A stretch of 64,000 bases of DNA from Pseudomaricurvus sp033283175 (GTDB lineage: Bacteria > Pseudomonadota > Gammaproteobacteria > Pseudomonadales > Cellvibrionaceae). Under the pieces are notes generated by a model. That model ran no database searches, was not told the DNA's origin, and saw nothing but the letters and a program-made list of their open reading frames with translations. Below, in pieces: positions 20,178 through 28,529 of the stretch (the stretch's first letter is position 1; each line of letters opens with the position of its first letter). The translations under genes were made by a program, and so were the position numbers. The DNA lies in assembly GCA_033283175.1 (NCBI GenBank), contig JAWMQM010000002.1, positions 1,201,206 through 1,265,205 of the forward strand. Direction: 5' to 3'.

Positions 20178-22096
20178 AGCACACCCCGGTCTTCAGCGTT
20201 GGCTTCCGGCGCAGCTGATTGGCTGGCGTCTGCCGGCGCCTTATCCGGTGAGCCCATGGTGGCCCGGTCGTAGCTTTCGGCCAGCGCAAAACGCGCCTTG
20301 ACCTGCGCCACTTCCAGCTGCTGACTGCGCTGCAGCAGCTCGCTGATAGCCATCTTTTCGATCATGCGCCCCTGCCGGAGCATAAGAGTCTCGACCGTCT
20401 TCATGGATTTTTCTGTCTTGTGACGCAACTGGGCAATGGTCTTGTCATAGCCCTCGTAACTCTGGGTCGCGGCCTGGCGGGAGCGGACAAACTGCTGATA
20501 GATGGCGTTCAGGCGCTCGATATCCTTATCCAGTGCCGCCAGATGTTCAAAAGTATCGGTCAGGCGCTGGTCGTATTCGGTGATCCAGACCCAATTCAGA
20601 TGGCCCTTCAACCTGTCCACCCGCTTCTGGGTCTCGTCACTGCTATTGGCAGGGCTGCGTTCAAATTTGGTCACGGCGTTCATGCCCAGGCGCTCACTGG
20701 CGGTAGCCAGAAAGTCAGGGCGCGGGGAGACCAACATGGATTGCAGGCGGGCATGAATGCGGTCCCGCTGCTCCAGACGCAGGTTGATCAGCGAATCCAG
20801 CTGGCGGAATTTTTCGTCGATGGTGGGCAGCAGCGGCTCATAGTAGCCACGACGCAGGGCGATGACCTCTTCGTAGGCGCTGTAGTAACGGTCCCACTCT
20901 TCCAGCTTCTTACGCAGCTGCTCCAGGTCAAAGTAGTTCTGCAGTGAGGACTGGAAGTCGTGCGACGCCATCAACTCCATCAGGTAGAAGGTTTCCGGCG
21001 TTTCCGGCAGCTCCCGCAGACGCACCACCCAATCGGGCACCTGGCGAATCTCTTCACGCACCAACGCCTCAAGGAACTTGCCATCCTGAATGGATTTGAC
21101 CGACTGATCCAGGCGGTCCAGCTCCTGGTTCATCAATTGTAAAGCGTTGCCATAGCCCAGTGCTGCCTTGCCATACAAGCCAAGCTTGCCGTAGGCGTAG
21201 GGAACACCCAGCAAGGCTTCCTGTACAGCAGGGTCGGTGACGTGGCGCTTGCTGAGGATGGTCCATGGCACCAGCGCCTGCTCGTAGTTCTCCGCGGTGG
21301 CATTGGCCCAACCCAGTCCACTCAGGGCCTTGTTGGAGTAGAGTCCATCGAGACGCACCCGCTCCAGGAACGGCACTGCCCCCTGGAAGTCGCCGGTATC
21401 CATCAGGCGGCTGCCCAACAGCAAGTTGGCCTTGTCACGAATGGCGAGCACTGCCCGGTCGGAGCTGCGGGTACGACCGAGAGACTCCAGGGTGGTTACC
21501 GCTTGTGCCGTTTCATCCTGCGCCAGCTGGGACAGGCCCAGATTGTAGAGCGCATAACCTTCGTGCTCATCCGCCCCGCTCAGGGATTGAAAGACTTTCT
21601 CTGCATCCTCAAAGCGGCCATTGACCATATAGATCTGACCCTTGAGGTAGGTGATATCGGTCGCCAGCCCTTTTGGCAACGGACCTTCGATACGCTCGAT
21701 TGCGTGAAAGGCGTTGAGGTTCTGTTCTTTCTGGAAATAGAGCCGGGCCAGGCGGTAGATAGCTTCATTGCGTACTTCGGGGGCGACGTTGCCCTCAATC
21801 ACGGCCTGAATCGCCCGTCCCGCCTTGCGGTGCATGCGATAAGAGAGCTCAAAATCCCCTACCGAGAACTCAGCATCATTAACATGGTAGTGCAGCTGAT
21901 CGAGCTCGGGCTCATCGACGCCGTGGTGCAGCTTAAGCTCGGTATCGAGCCGGGAGATTGCTTCGAAATACTCCTGCTGCTGGGCGTAGAACAGGGCCTC
22001 ACCAAAAAAGGCGTCGCGCTGGGGCCTGGGCTCCGCCGCGGTCAGCTGCTGGGAGCCCAGCAGGCAGAACAGTGCGCAAATCGCTGAAAAACGCAT
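20174..22096 (-). CDS. Exported TPR protein of the envelope machine
   Basis: 640 residues. A signal peptide (MRFSAICALFCLLGSQQLTA followed by AEP) leads into TPR-like helices over about residues 25-370 (e.g. AIYRLARLYFQKEQNLNAFH, GYALYNLGLSQLAQDETAQA). A long Gln/Arg/Leu-rich, probably coiled-coil, part follows at about 380-600 (LRKKLEEWDRYYSAYEEV). It has no Cys lipobox, so it is periplasmic or peripheral. It is coupled by a 4-bp overlap to the TPR lipoprotein gene and by a 3-bp gap to the first operon gene. The exact family is unknown to me; a GltD-like scaffold role is inferred. Confidence 0.75.
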   Translation of the reverse strand: MRFSAICALFCLLGSQQLTAAEPRPQRDAFFGEALFYAQQQEYFEAISRLDTELKLHHGVDEPELDQLHYHVNDAEFSVGDFELSYRMHRKAGRAIQAVIEGNVAPEVRNEAIYRLARLYFQKEQNLNAFHAIERIEGPLPKGLATDITYLKGQIYMVNGRFEDAEKVFQSLSGADEHEGYALYNLGLSQLAQDETAQAVTTLESLGRTRSSDRAVLAIRDKANLLLGSRLMDTGDFQGAVPFLERVRLDGLYSNKALSGLGWANATAENYEQALVPWTILSKRHVTDPAVQEALLGVPYAYGKLGLYGKAALGYGNALQLMNQELDRLDQSVKSIQDGKFLEALVREEIRQVPDWVVRLRELPETPETFYLMELMASHDFQSSLQNYFDLEQLRKKLEEWDRYYSAYEEVIALRRGYYEPLLPTIDEKFRQLDSLINLRLEQRDRIHARLQSMLVSPRPDFLATASERLGMNAVTKFERSPANSSDETQKRVDRLKGHLNWVWITEYDQRLTDTFEHLAALDKDIERLNAIYQQFVRSRQAATQSYEGYDKTIAQLRHKTEKSMKTVETLMLRQGRMIEKMAISELLQRSQQLEVAQVKARFALAESYDRATMGSPDKAPADASQSAAPEANAEDRGVL

Positions 22097-22099
22097 GGG

Positions 22100-22627
22100 T
22101 TACCGATCGGAAAACTGAATACTGTTGGAGCCCAGTGCCGAGCCCAGCAAGCGGATTTCCACAATGCCGGGGCCAACGCCCTTACTGAAGGTATAACTGG
22201 CCACTTCGGTAAACTCATTACCCAGACCAGTCAGGCCCTTGAAACCAACCTTGAGAGAGTGCTCGCCGGTGCGCAGGTTGCCGGTGTAGATCCGCTGCAA
22301 GCCGCCATTCTGCAGGGCTTCCAGCTCCTTGAAAGAGTAGATATGGTGCGCGACCGGGTTGCCATCGACGGCCACTTCCACCGCATCCACGCGCAGACTG
22401 TCTGCCCCTTCCAGCGCCACGAACAGGGATACCTGTGTGTTGGAAGGGTAAAGCAGCTTCTCTTCCAGCAACTTCAACTCCGTGGAGATTGCCAGCACAT
22501 CCGCCTTGATGTCCTGAACCTGCTCGTCCAGGCCCTTGATTTGCTCTTTGGAAATCTCTTGTGCTGCAACAGGCAGTTGCCACAGACACATCAGCACCAG
22601 CAGAGACCATTTGACCGCGATTTTCAT
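22100..22627 (-). CDS. Exported protein heading the TPR/TolQRR operon
   Basis: 175 residues with a signal peptide (MKIAVKWSLLVLMCLWQLPVAAQ). A short coiled coil (about 25-55) is followed by a probable beta-sandwich domain (VSLFVALEGADSLRVDAVEV, LRTGEHSLKVGFKGLTGLG). No family is recognised with certainty; similar proteins are sometimes mislabelled AraC regulators, which this sequence does not support because it is exported. It is the first gene of the operon. Confidence 0.7.
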   Translation of the reverse strand: MKIAVKWSLLVLMCLWQLPVAAQEISKEQIKGLDEQVQDIKADVLAISTELKLLEEKLLYPSNTQVSLFVALEGADSLRVDAVEVAVDGNPVAHHIYSFKELEALQNGGLQRIYTGNLRTGEHSLKVGFKGLTGLGNEFTEVASYTFSKGVGPGIVEIRLLGSALGSNSIQFSDR

Positions 22628-23044
22628 AGAATGAAACGAACCCCCAAATGCAATAACTTTCCGGAAAATCGACAGCTACTCTGCCCGCGGCACATGATCG
22701 CCAGGGGAAATTACTGTCTGTAAAGCAAAGTTTTGAATTGTTGTACTTTCAGTGAGCCCCAATGAATCTGCCAGCAGACAACCACCGCACGGACAGACGA
22801 AGGGAGGATTACAGGAAGAAATTAGCAGAATCGCGGGACATAATGACAGGCAGCGGACAACAACTTTTTCTAAACAGTAACTCGTTCACACAGCCAATCG
22901 TACCTGCATCGCGCGTTTTGCGGAACCAGTTTTCCACTCCTGCCCACGCCTTATGCAATTCGCTTTCACACCACTCAGGAAGGACAAAAACCGTACAGGC
23001 AAATTAAGCCACACGCACTACCATCGACCACCAGCACCCCGACG
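22628..23044. other. Gene-free stretch upstream of the operon
   Basis: About 420 bp between the operon start and the next minus-strand gene. It must hold the operon promoter, but only weak matches are visible (for example tttaca near 22720 on the minus strand without a convincing -10). Short ORFs here have no supporting features. Confidence 0.5.
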
Positions 23045-23518
23045 TCAGGAGCAGAACTCACCCTTCGCCAGCTTCAGTTCGATATAGGCGTGACGCTTCT
23101 CCTCGTACGACTTCATCAACAGATTGAGTTTGCCACGTCGATAAAGTTGACTGGGGCGCTCAGGTAAACCAAACAACTTCCCCTCTCCCATCAACCGGCA
23201 GGCAGTCTCATTCAATGACTTCCAGTCCTTGCGATGACGGGAGAACCAGCGCCGTTTCGGGTACCGCAAATTGAACACAACCTGTACAACCTGCCCATCA
23301 CTGCGCAATACATCCATCCAGCCAACATGGCTCTTCTGCCAGCTGAAGCTGTGCGTCTGCTGGGACGGGTCCCACGGCAGGTTGGTGTAACGCAATTTAT
23401 TTTTTTCTTCTGGCTGCGCCTGCTTGTTGTTCAGCCAGGCTTCCATCTTCTGCTGCCGATTGGCGCCCACTGATTCGGCGACCAGGGTAAACAGAGAAAC
23501 TGCGTCGGAGTTGGACAT
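23045..23518 (-). CDS. Hypothetical protein, no recognised family
   Basis: 157 residues from ATG 23518 (a TTG 9 bp further up is possible). It is soluble, basic and Trp/Lys/Arg-rich, with no signal peptide or membrane segment. The middle (GWMDVLRSDGQVVQVVFNL) suggests a beta-rich fold. No Shine-Dalgarno is visible. It stands alone between the operon and a divergent DUF2939 remnant. Confidence 0.55.
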   Translation of the reverse strand: MSNSDAVSLFTLVAESVGANRQQKMEAWLNNKQAQPEEKNKLRYTNLPWDPSQQTHSFSWQKSHVGWMDVLRSDGQVVQVVFNLRYPKRRWFSRHRKDWKSLNETACRLMGEGKLFGLPERPSQLYRRGKLNLLMKSYEEKRHAYIELKLAKGEFCS

Positions 23519-23703
23519 AAACACCAAAAATTAAAAAAGAATGGGACGACACATGCTAATTGGGATATTGCGGCATGACCATAAGCCCGGACAAAGCCGA
23601 CCGAGAACCAATCCACAGCTTCAGCAGACAACACACTCCGGGGTCGCTGCAATATTCCAATTGGCACAGAGAAAAGAAGAATATTCACAAAGCGGTTATA
23701 TAA

Positions 23704-24204
23704 TTTGGCCCCGCCCTGAAGAAAGCAGACCCACGGGACCTGGACAAGCGCATAGACTTCCCGGCCTTGAGAGAATCCATGAAATCCCAGGTTAATGCCG
23801 CCATGGCCCAACAGCTGACACAGAACGAGTCCCTCAAGGACAACCCCTTCGCTGTGCGAGGTTATGCGTTTGCCGCAAAAATGGTCGACAGCATGGTCGA
23901 TGTAATCGTGACTCCCGCAGGATGGAGCGCACTGATCACCGAAGGCAATACCAGAGCTGAACCCGCTACCCCCTCGCACGTAACCCATACCGATGCAGCG
24001 GCCAAGCGTGTCAACTGGGACGCCGCCAAAAGCAAGGGCTTCACCGGACTGACAGAGTTCACCGTCGAACAGGAAGACGAAAACAGCCACGCACCCATCT
24101 ACATGATTTGGGAGCTGCAGGGCTTATCCTGGCGACTCATGGACATCGATACGCAGGCAGCGCTGAGCAACAGTACCCGGCAAGTGTCGACCCAAAACCC
24201 TTAA
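23704..24204 (+). pseudogene. DUF2939-family gene lacking its N-terminal membrane anchor
   Basis: The open frame begins after a TAA at 23701 and reads FGPALKKADPRDLDKRIDFP, then ALRESMKSQVNAAM, and ends with a GLSWRLMDIDTQ-like strand. This matches the DUF2939 pattern, in which an N-terminal hydrophobic helix leads into a segment of the type Y.L.QA...D...L...VDFPALR. Here the helix and the first conserved residues are missing in all frames upstream, and the first ATG (23779) lies inside the conserved domain; TTG 23767 is the only other plausible start. Either the 5' end was lost or the remaining cytosolic piece is still made. The family's function is unknown. Confidence 0.6.
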
Positions 24205-24430
24205 CACCCACCCAGAATCCAGGCAGTAAAGAACGGACGGCGACAACAGGGTCATCAGCGCCACCCGGCGCACAAAGTCCTGAAGGCATTACTTCTGCAC
24301 AAGAAGGTCCGGTTCCGCTGTAAGCGGCGGCATTGAGCGGGAACGGCACCAGGAGACAACAGGGGTACAGATACAGCCGTGAAAGGCCGGAAACGGGAAA
24401 CCCGCCTTCAAAAGACGACACCCAGAAAAG

Positions 24431-24459
24431 AAAAAGGGCCCAGCATTTCTGCTGAGCCC
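24431..24459 (-). terminator. Original terminator of the interrupted tRNA-Arg
   Basis: A 10-bp stem with one wobble pair (gggcccagca / tgctgagccc, loop tttc) is followed on the minus strand by TTTTTC. It lies just past the tRNA 3' fragment at the left island end and matches the layout of the terminator next to the complete tRNA at 53405-53432. Confidence 0.8.
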
Positions 24460-24468
24460 TTCTCGTAT

Positions 24469-24516
24469 ATGGCGCATCCGGGAGGATTCGAACCTCCGAC
24501 CGCTCGGTTCGTAGCC
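24469..24516 (-). other. attL: orphan 3' half of tRNA-Arg
   Basis: 48 bp identical to 53440-53487. It holds the anticodon-stem 3' side, variable loop, T arm and acceptor 3' strand with CCA, but sequence diverges at 24517 where the 5' half should begin, so it cannot make a tRNA. Confidence 0.9.
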
Positions 24517-24617
24517 CTACCCTGAAAACGATTAACCCTTTTATTTCAACAACTTACGGCGCTTACCCACTTCGTACCGCAGTTGAAATATCAATAACTT
24601 ACGATTAACCCTGTATG

Positions 24618-24734
24618 AGATTTAGCACAAAATTAGCACACCAACAAAAAGCCCCAGGTGAGATGGTAGCTCGGCCAAATCATTACCTACCCTTTATCGA
24701 AACTACGACACCGAAGCAGAATCGACTTCTGTAA
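24618..24734 (+). pseudogene. Possible 3' remnant of a second tRNA-type integrase gene
   Basis: The frame reads RFSTKLAHQQKAPGEM and ends at TAA 24732-24734. It resembles the last residues of the island integrase (ISTNLAQSQKA at 53231-53266); at DNA level ttagcacaaa..tagcaca is shared. Upstream the frame is closed by stops and shows no catalytic domain. It may be the tail of a related integrase from an earlier insertion, or a shared att-region sequence. The surrounding 24517-24893 otherwise holds no gene. Confidence 0.4.
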
Positions 24735-24806
24735 TAGCCAACAAACCTCTGGCTGAAAACCCACCCGAAAATCATAAATCGATCAAAACGGCTACCAATT
24801 AACCAG

Positions 24807-24821
24807 CCCCCCCCCCCCCCC
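24807..24821. repeat. Run of 15 C (15 G on the minus strand)
   Basis: An uninterrupted homopolymer in the gene-free left end of the island, 73 bp past the P450 stop. Such tracts slip easily; it lies outside coding sequence, so any effect would be on transcription or RNA ends. The exact length may also be a sequencing artefact. Confidence 0.8.
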
Positions 24822-24893
24822 ACTTAAACAGTTTTAGAGTCTTGTTTGGATATTGCCGTCTTCTGACCCCCTGCGGCGAGCACTCCTGTAAGA

Positions 24894-26198
24894 TCAATCC
24901 CGGTGCACGCATTCAGGAGCCGGGTCAAAACGCACATGCAGAGCATCCGGACCGCGGCCAACCAGTGCCGCGCCGGTAATTTCCGCGTGCAGATAGTCGG
25001 GATCCCAGCGCAGATTCGGCAGTCGATCGATCACGGCGTTAAGGGCCTCTTCCATCTCCTGACGGGACAGGTGCTGTCCCAGGCAAGCGTGGGCACCGGC
25101 ACCAAAGGCAAAGTGACGCTTCAGCGGGCGGGTGATATCAAAGCGATCCGGATCCTGCCATTGACTGCGGTCGCGGTTTGCCGCCGCCACACAGATATGC
25201 AGAATGGAGCCCGCTTTCATTTCCACGCCGCCCAGCACCGTGTCTTTGGCCACATAACGCAAGAACACCGGATCTGTCGGGTACCAGCGGGTAGATTCCT
25301 GAATCGCACTGCGCAACAAACTGCGATCATTGCGCAGCAACTCCATTTGCTCAGGGTTATCCAGCAGCGCCATGATGGTAATGCCCAGCTGGCGCCAGGT
25401 AGTACCGCCACCAGCGAAGATAATCAGCAGGCAGTAACCCAGAACCTCATCGTCGGTGAGTTTGCGGGTAGAGCCATCTTCTTCGGAAAAATCCGCCGTC
25501 ACAAACTTACTGATCAGGTCGTCCCTGGGATCTGCACGACGCGCTGCGATAACCCCCAGCATGATTCGCTGAATTTCCTGATTGGCCTCTTCCACCAGCT
25601 TTGGGTCCCGCTGCGCGGTTAATTCATGCACCGCCTTGCGCAGCGGCAAGGCCTCTTTCATGTCTACACCAAAGCCGATGGTGACGACGCTGACTGGCAG
25701 TGGCGCACACAGATCCAGATTGAGATCGGCACAGCCCTTGTCCACGATGTTCGAGATCAGCTCGTCAACTGCCTGACCAATCCAGTTATCGCTCCACCAG
25801 CCCTGGGCAAACGAAGGCTTGAAATAGGGCTTGGAGATATTGCGGGTACGGGTGTGACGGGAGCCGTCCATATTGAGCAAGGAGTCCCCCAGCCGATTTT
25901 TCGTCATGTAGTCGTAGACCTTGTTGCTAAAGGTCTCTGCATCCAGAAACGCCTGATTGACCAGATCAAAACTGAACACCGTATAGTGCTCCGGCTCACC
26001 GGGAAACAGCTTGCTGAAATGGCCGGGAATTCCCATCAGATCTTCCAGCGCCCCCTTCTGTACCGGCGGCCCCTGCATCAGCTCGAGAATTTTCGGATAG
26101 GGATCGGCGCTTACCCAACCCGTGGAAGCCGCTTCTTCGCCAGCGTTAAAAAGCACACCGCGATCATCATCTTTCAGGTTTACCGTCTTTTGGTTCAT
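24894..26198 (-). CDS. Cytochrome P450 (island paralogue 1)
   Basis: 434 residues from ATG 26198 with a gggaaa ribosome site; a longer in-frame extension upstream overlaps the rubredoxin gene and is rejected. Soluble bacterial-type P450: K-helix E-S-T-R (in AIQESTRWYPTDPVFLRYV) and heme-binding loop FGAGAHACLG with the axial Cys. The I-helix reads FAGGGTTWRQLG; the acidic residue usual before Thr (AGxD/E-T) is Gly. It shares this motif and overall sequence with the P450 at 48571-49851. It should hydroxylate the island's substrate, taking electrons from a partner such as the rubredoxin encoded 97 bp upstream; no ferredoxin gene is present. Last gene of the MFS-hydrolase-phosphatase-rubredoxin-P450 unit. 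Confidence 0.9.
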   Translation of the reverse strand: MNQKTVNLKDDDRGVLFNAGEEAASTGWVSADPYPKILELMQGPPVQKGALEDLMGIPGHFSKLFPGEPEHYTVFSFDLVNQAFLDAETFSNKVYDYMTKNRLGDSLLNMDGSRHTRTRNISKPYFKPSFAQGWWSDNWIGQAVDELISNIVDKGCADLNLDLCAPLPVSVVTIGFGVDMKEALPLRKAVHELTAQRDPKLVEEANQEIQRIMLGVIAARRADPRDDLISKFVTADFSEEDGSTRKLTDDEVLGYCLLIIFAGGGTTWRQLGITIMALLDNPEQMELLRNDRSLLRSAIQESTRWYPTDPVFLRYVAKDTVLGGVEMKAGSILHICVAAANRDRSQWQDPDRFDITRPLKRHFAFGAGAHACLGQHLSRQEMEEALNAVIDRLPNLRWDPDYLHAEITGAALVGRGPDALHVRFDPAPECVHRD

Positions 26199-26295
26199 GG
26201 AATTTCCCGCCTTGTTTGTTGCTGGGCCACAGTCTGGCTGTGGAACACGTTTGCTGTTTGTAAGAGAGCTGAGTACAGCTCCTGCCTGCGGGACG

Positions 26296-26472
26296 CTATT
26301 GCGCAGGCTCAAAACCGTCTTTGTCGACGCTGCACTGGGGACAACACCAGTCTTCCGGGACCTCGGACCAGGGAGTGCCCGGAGCAACGCCACTGTCAGG
26401 ATCGCCCTCGGCCTCATCATAGACATAGCCACAGTACATACAGGTCCACTGTTTACTCTGCTCATTGGTCAT
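26296..26472 (-). CDS. Rubredoxin
   Basis: A 58-residue ORF shorter than common gene-calling limits. It has both iron-binding Cys pairs, CMYCGYVYDEAEGDPDSG and CCPQC, and the conserved PGTPWSEVPEDWCCP segment, so all four Fe ligands are present. A strong Shine-Dalgarno (aaggaaag) precedes ATG 26472. Rubredoxins pass single electrons to oxygenases; lying directly upstream of a P450 in the same operon, it is the best candidate redox partner, although rubredoxin-P450 pairs are unusual and no rubredoxin reductase is in the window. Confidence 0.93.
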   Translation of the reverse strand: MTNEQSKQWTCMYCGYVYDEAEGDPDSGVAPGTPWSEVPEDWCCPQCSVDKDGFEPAQ

Positions 26473-26561
26473 AATTACTTTCCTTACAGCGATACCGCTC
26501 TGTTGCTTCTGGAGTCAATGGTTCCGACGCACTCGCGGGATCACAGCGACTGCGATCGCCA

Positions 26562-27368
26562 TCAACCCCGCTCCAGTAAATTACGTCGTATTGTTTTGAT
26601 GCGATCCTGGCTCAGCCCCAGGGTATCGGCGAAGAAAGCGTCCAGTGAGCCATGGACGTCGTCAATCGCACGGAAAGCGCTGTCGAGGTAGTCGGGAGCC
26701 ACCTGATAGATCGGCAGCAAGGCCTCCGCCTGGAGGCCACCACTCTTTTCCGAATCAAATACCTGTGAACTGCTTTGCCGCGTGACATCCGTCGTGCGGG
26801 TGAAGAGCACTTCGCTGAGCAGGTAATCGTCCATGATCACTTTTCGGCCTACGCCCAGCAGCGACAATATCAGCGCACAAGTGACACCGGTGCGATCCTT
26901 GCCGCCGCTGCAATGCACCAGCAGAGGCAGAGCACTGTCGCCACTCAGCAACTCGAACACCGACCTGATGCGGGCAATCGCTTGTGGCTCGGTGACCATC
27001 TTGCGGTAGAGTTCAATCATGATCTGCCGCGATGCCTCGGCACTGCCGCGCTCCGAGGCCAGCTGCATCACTCCGCCGGTACCGCCCTGATCGTCGAAAA
27101 AGGGCAAGTGGTAAAAGCGTGTAGCGCTACCCTCGCACCAGCGGGAGGGTGAACGCTGACACTCGGCCTCTCGTCGCAAGTCACACACCACCCGGATACT
27201 CAGTTGTGCCAGCACCTCGAGGTCGGCGCCGGTCAGCGTCGAAAGCCCGGCCGCACGGTACAGCAGCCCGCGCTTGACGCGACCACCGCCGATCACTTCA
27301 TAGCCACCAAAATCGCGAAAGTTCTTCGCACCCTGCAACGGGACACAACGATCACTGACTGTCAACAT
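26562..27368 (-). CDS. Tyrosine/dual-specificity phosphatase-fold protein
   Basis: 268 residues from ATG 27368 (ggagg 14 bp upstream; the TTG at 27389 is less likely). The P-loop VHCSGGKDRTGVTCAL has the Cys-x5-Arg nucleophile and Arg, as in the bacterial Y_phosphatase3 family (Mycobacterium PtpB-like), and the N-terminus FRDFGGYEVIGGGRVKRGLLYRA is typical of it. These enzymes hydrolyse phosphotyrosine, phosphoinositides or small phosphates. In a catabolic operon, action on a phosphorylated small molecule is possible; an APH-type kinase is encoded at 36179-37291. The substrate is unknown. Confidence 0.85.
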   Translation of the reverse strand: MLTVSDRCVPLQGAKNFRDFGGYEVIGGGRVKRGLLYRAAGLSTLTGADLEVLAQLSIRVVCDLRREAECQRSPSRWCEGSATRFYHLPFFDDQGGTGGVMQLASERGSAEASRQIMIELYRKMVTEPQAIARIRSVFELLSGDSALPLLVHCSGGKDRTGVTCALILSLLGVGRKVIMDDYLLSEVLFTRTTDVTRQSSSQVFDSEKSGGLQAEALLPIYQVAPDYLDSAFRAIDDVHGSLDAFFADTLGLSQDRIKTIRRNLLERG

Positions 27369-27414
27369 GGATCGACGATTAACCTCCAAACCGAAAATCT
27401 GTGACTGGGATCAT

Positions 27415-28485
27415 TTAGTTCAACTCAAAGCGCTCAGTGACTTCGGCATAGTACTGACCCAGCTGCTGCAGCCGCAGCAGTGATTGCTCATCACCACGCA
27501 GGTACGCATTGAAGAATGTCAGCAACGCATCCCGCGCAATCGCCTTTTGCACATCCGCATCAATCAGCGCCTCTGGCTCGGCGCATCCGCGCAGATTGAC
27601 CTGCACCTTCCAGCTCTCAAAAAAATGACAGTCCGGGTTGCGGCCATCGGCCATGGCATCATTACCATCGCGGAACCACACGTGCGTGCCATTGTTGATC
27701 AAGACTTCGAACTTGGGTGGTTCAACCCTGCTGTAGGCGGCGAACGGCCGGCCAGTCAGGCTGGCAAAGACATCTTTCGACGCTGACAGGAACAAGACCG
27801 GGACACTGACCGGTGCGTAACGCACACCCTGCAACCCCAGATCCGACGACAAGGCGGATTGCACCGGATCGCCACCGGCAATCAGGCTGATGGCTTTAAT
27901 GCGGGGATCACGGGTTTGCGTACCGTAGGCGAGAAAATAACTGGTCACTGCGCCCAGAGAATGGCCTGTGACGCCAATTTTTTCGGCATCGATCAACTGG
28001 CTTGTTACCGGATGCTGCAGCAGCTGCCCGATCAGATAGCTGATGTCTGCAGTCTGAGACCGCGTATCACTGACGTCCGGTGCCGGCAGCCGTGCGAATG
28101 AATCTCTGGCGGTCAAAGGAAAAGTAGGCGCTGCCACTACGTAGCCATGCTCAACCAGGTATTTCACGGTATGCATATTGTTGCTGGCATAACCGTAAGT
28201 TCCATGACCGTAAATCACCAACGGCAGCAAGCAAGGCTTCGAATTACTTTCGCTGGAAGCATCTCTGGACGGGTACCAGACTTGCACATCAAGACGCCTG
28301 TCAGACGTCCCCTTGAAGTCATAGGTTGCTTTGGTGCCACGCGTCGGATCGGTAAAGCTCAGTTGCAGCTGCTGAATATCCCCTGCTGACACAATGTCCG
28401 GGCTTCGGGCGAGCACAGCCTGCAAGGGAAGCAGCAACCATGCAGCCAACGCTGCGCAGGTGAGGTTCTGTCTGGCGTTTTTCAT
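27415..28485 (-). CDS. Exported alpha/beta hydrolase
   Basis: 356 residues with a signal peptide (ending LQAVLA, about residue 26). The nucleophile elbow is GHSLGA; the oxyanion strand VIYGHGTYGYASNN and a late His (NGTHVWFRDG) complete the probable triad. It resembles PAF-acetylhydrolase or dienelactone-hydrolase-like lipases. It may cleave an ester or lactone of the substrate in the periplasm before uptake. It lies 44 bp after the MFS gene and 46 bp before the phosphatase gene. Confidence 0.82.
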   Translation of the reverse strand: MKNARQNLTCAALAAWLLLPLQAVLARSPDIVSAGDIQQLQLSFTDPTRGTKATYDFKGTSDRRLDVQVWYPSRDASSESNSKPCLLPLVIYGHGTYGYASNNMHTVKYLVEHGYVVAAPTFPLTARDSFARLPAPDVSDTRSQTADISYLIGQLLQHPVTSQLIDAEKIGVTGHSLGAVTSYFLAYGTQTRDPRIKAISLIAGGDPVQSALSSDLGLQGVRYAPVSVPVLFLSASKDVFASLTGRPFAAYSRVEPPKFEVLINNGTHVWFRDGNDAMADGRNPDCHFFESWKVQVNLRGCAEPEALIDADVQKAIARDALLTFFNAYLRGDEQSLLRLQQLGQYYAEVTERFELN

Positions 28486-28529
28486 GCAATCGGATCTCTG
28501 TTTTTAGCTCACTGAAGTGGCAGGCGGCA

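Noticed and set aside
14712..20273. Plus-strand ORFs of 150-550 residues over the motor operon
   Set aside because: Antisense shadows of the TolQR/TPR genes; no domains seen.
24469..24516. Second tRNA-Arg gene
   Set aside because: Only the 3' half is present; the 5' half is missing.
26199..26465. N-terminal extension of the first P450
   Set aside because: It overlaps the rubredoxin gene in another frame; ATG 26198 has the ribosome site and normal P450 length.
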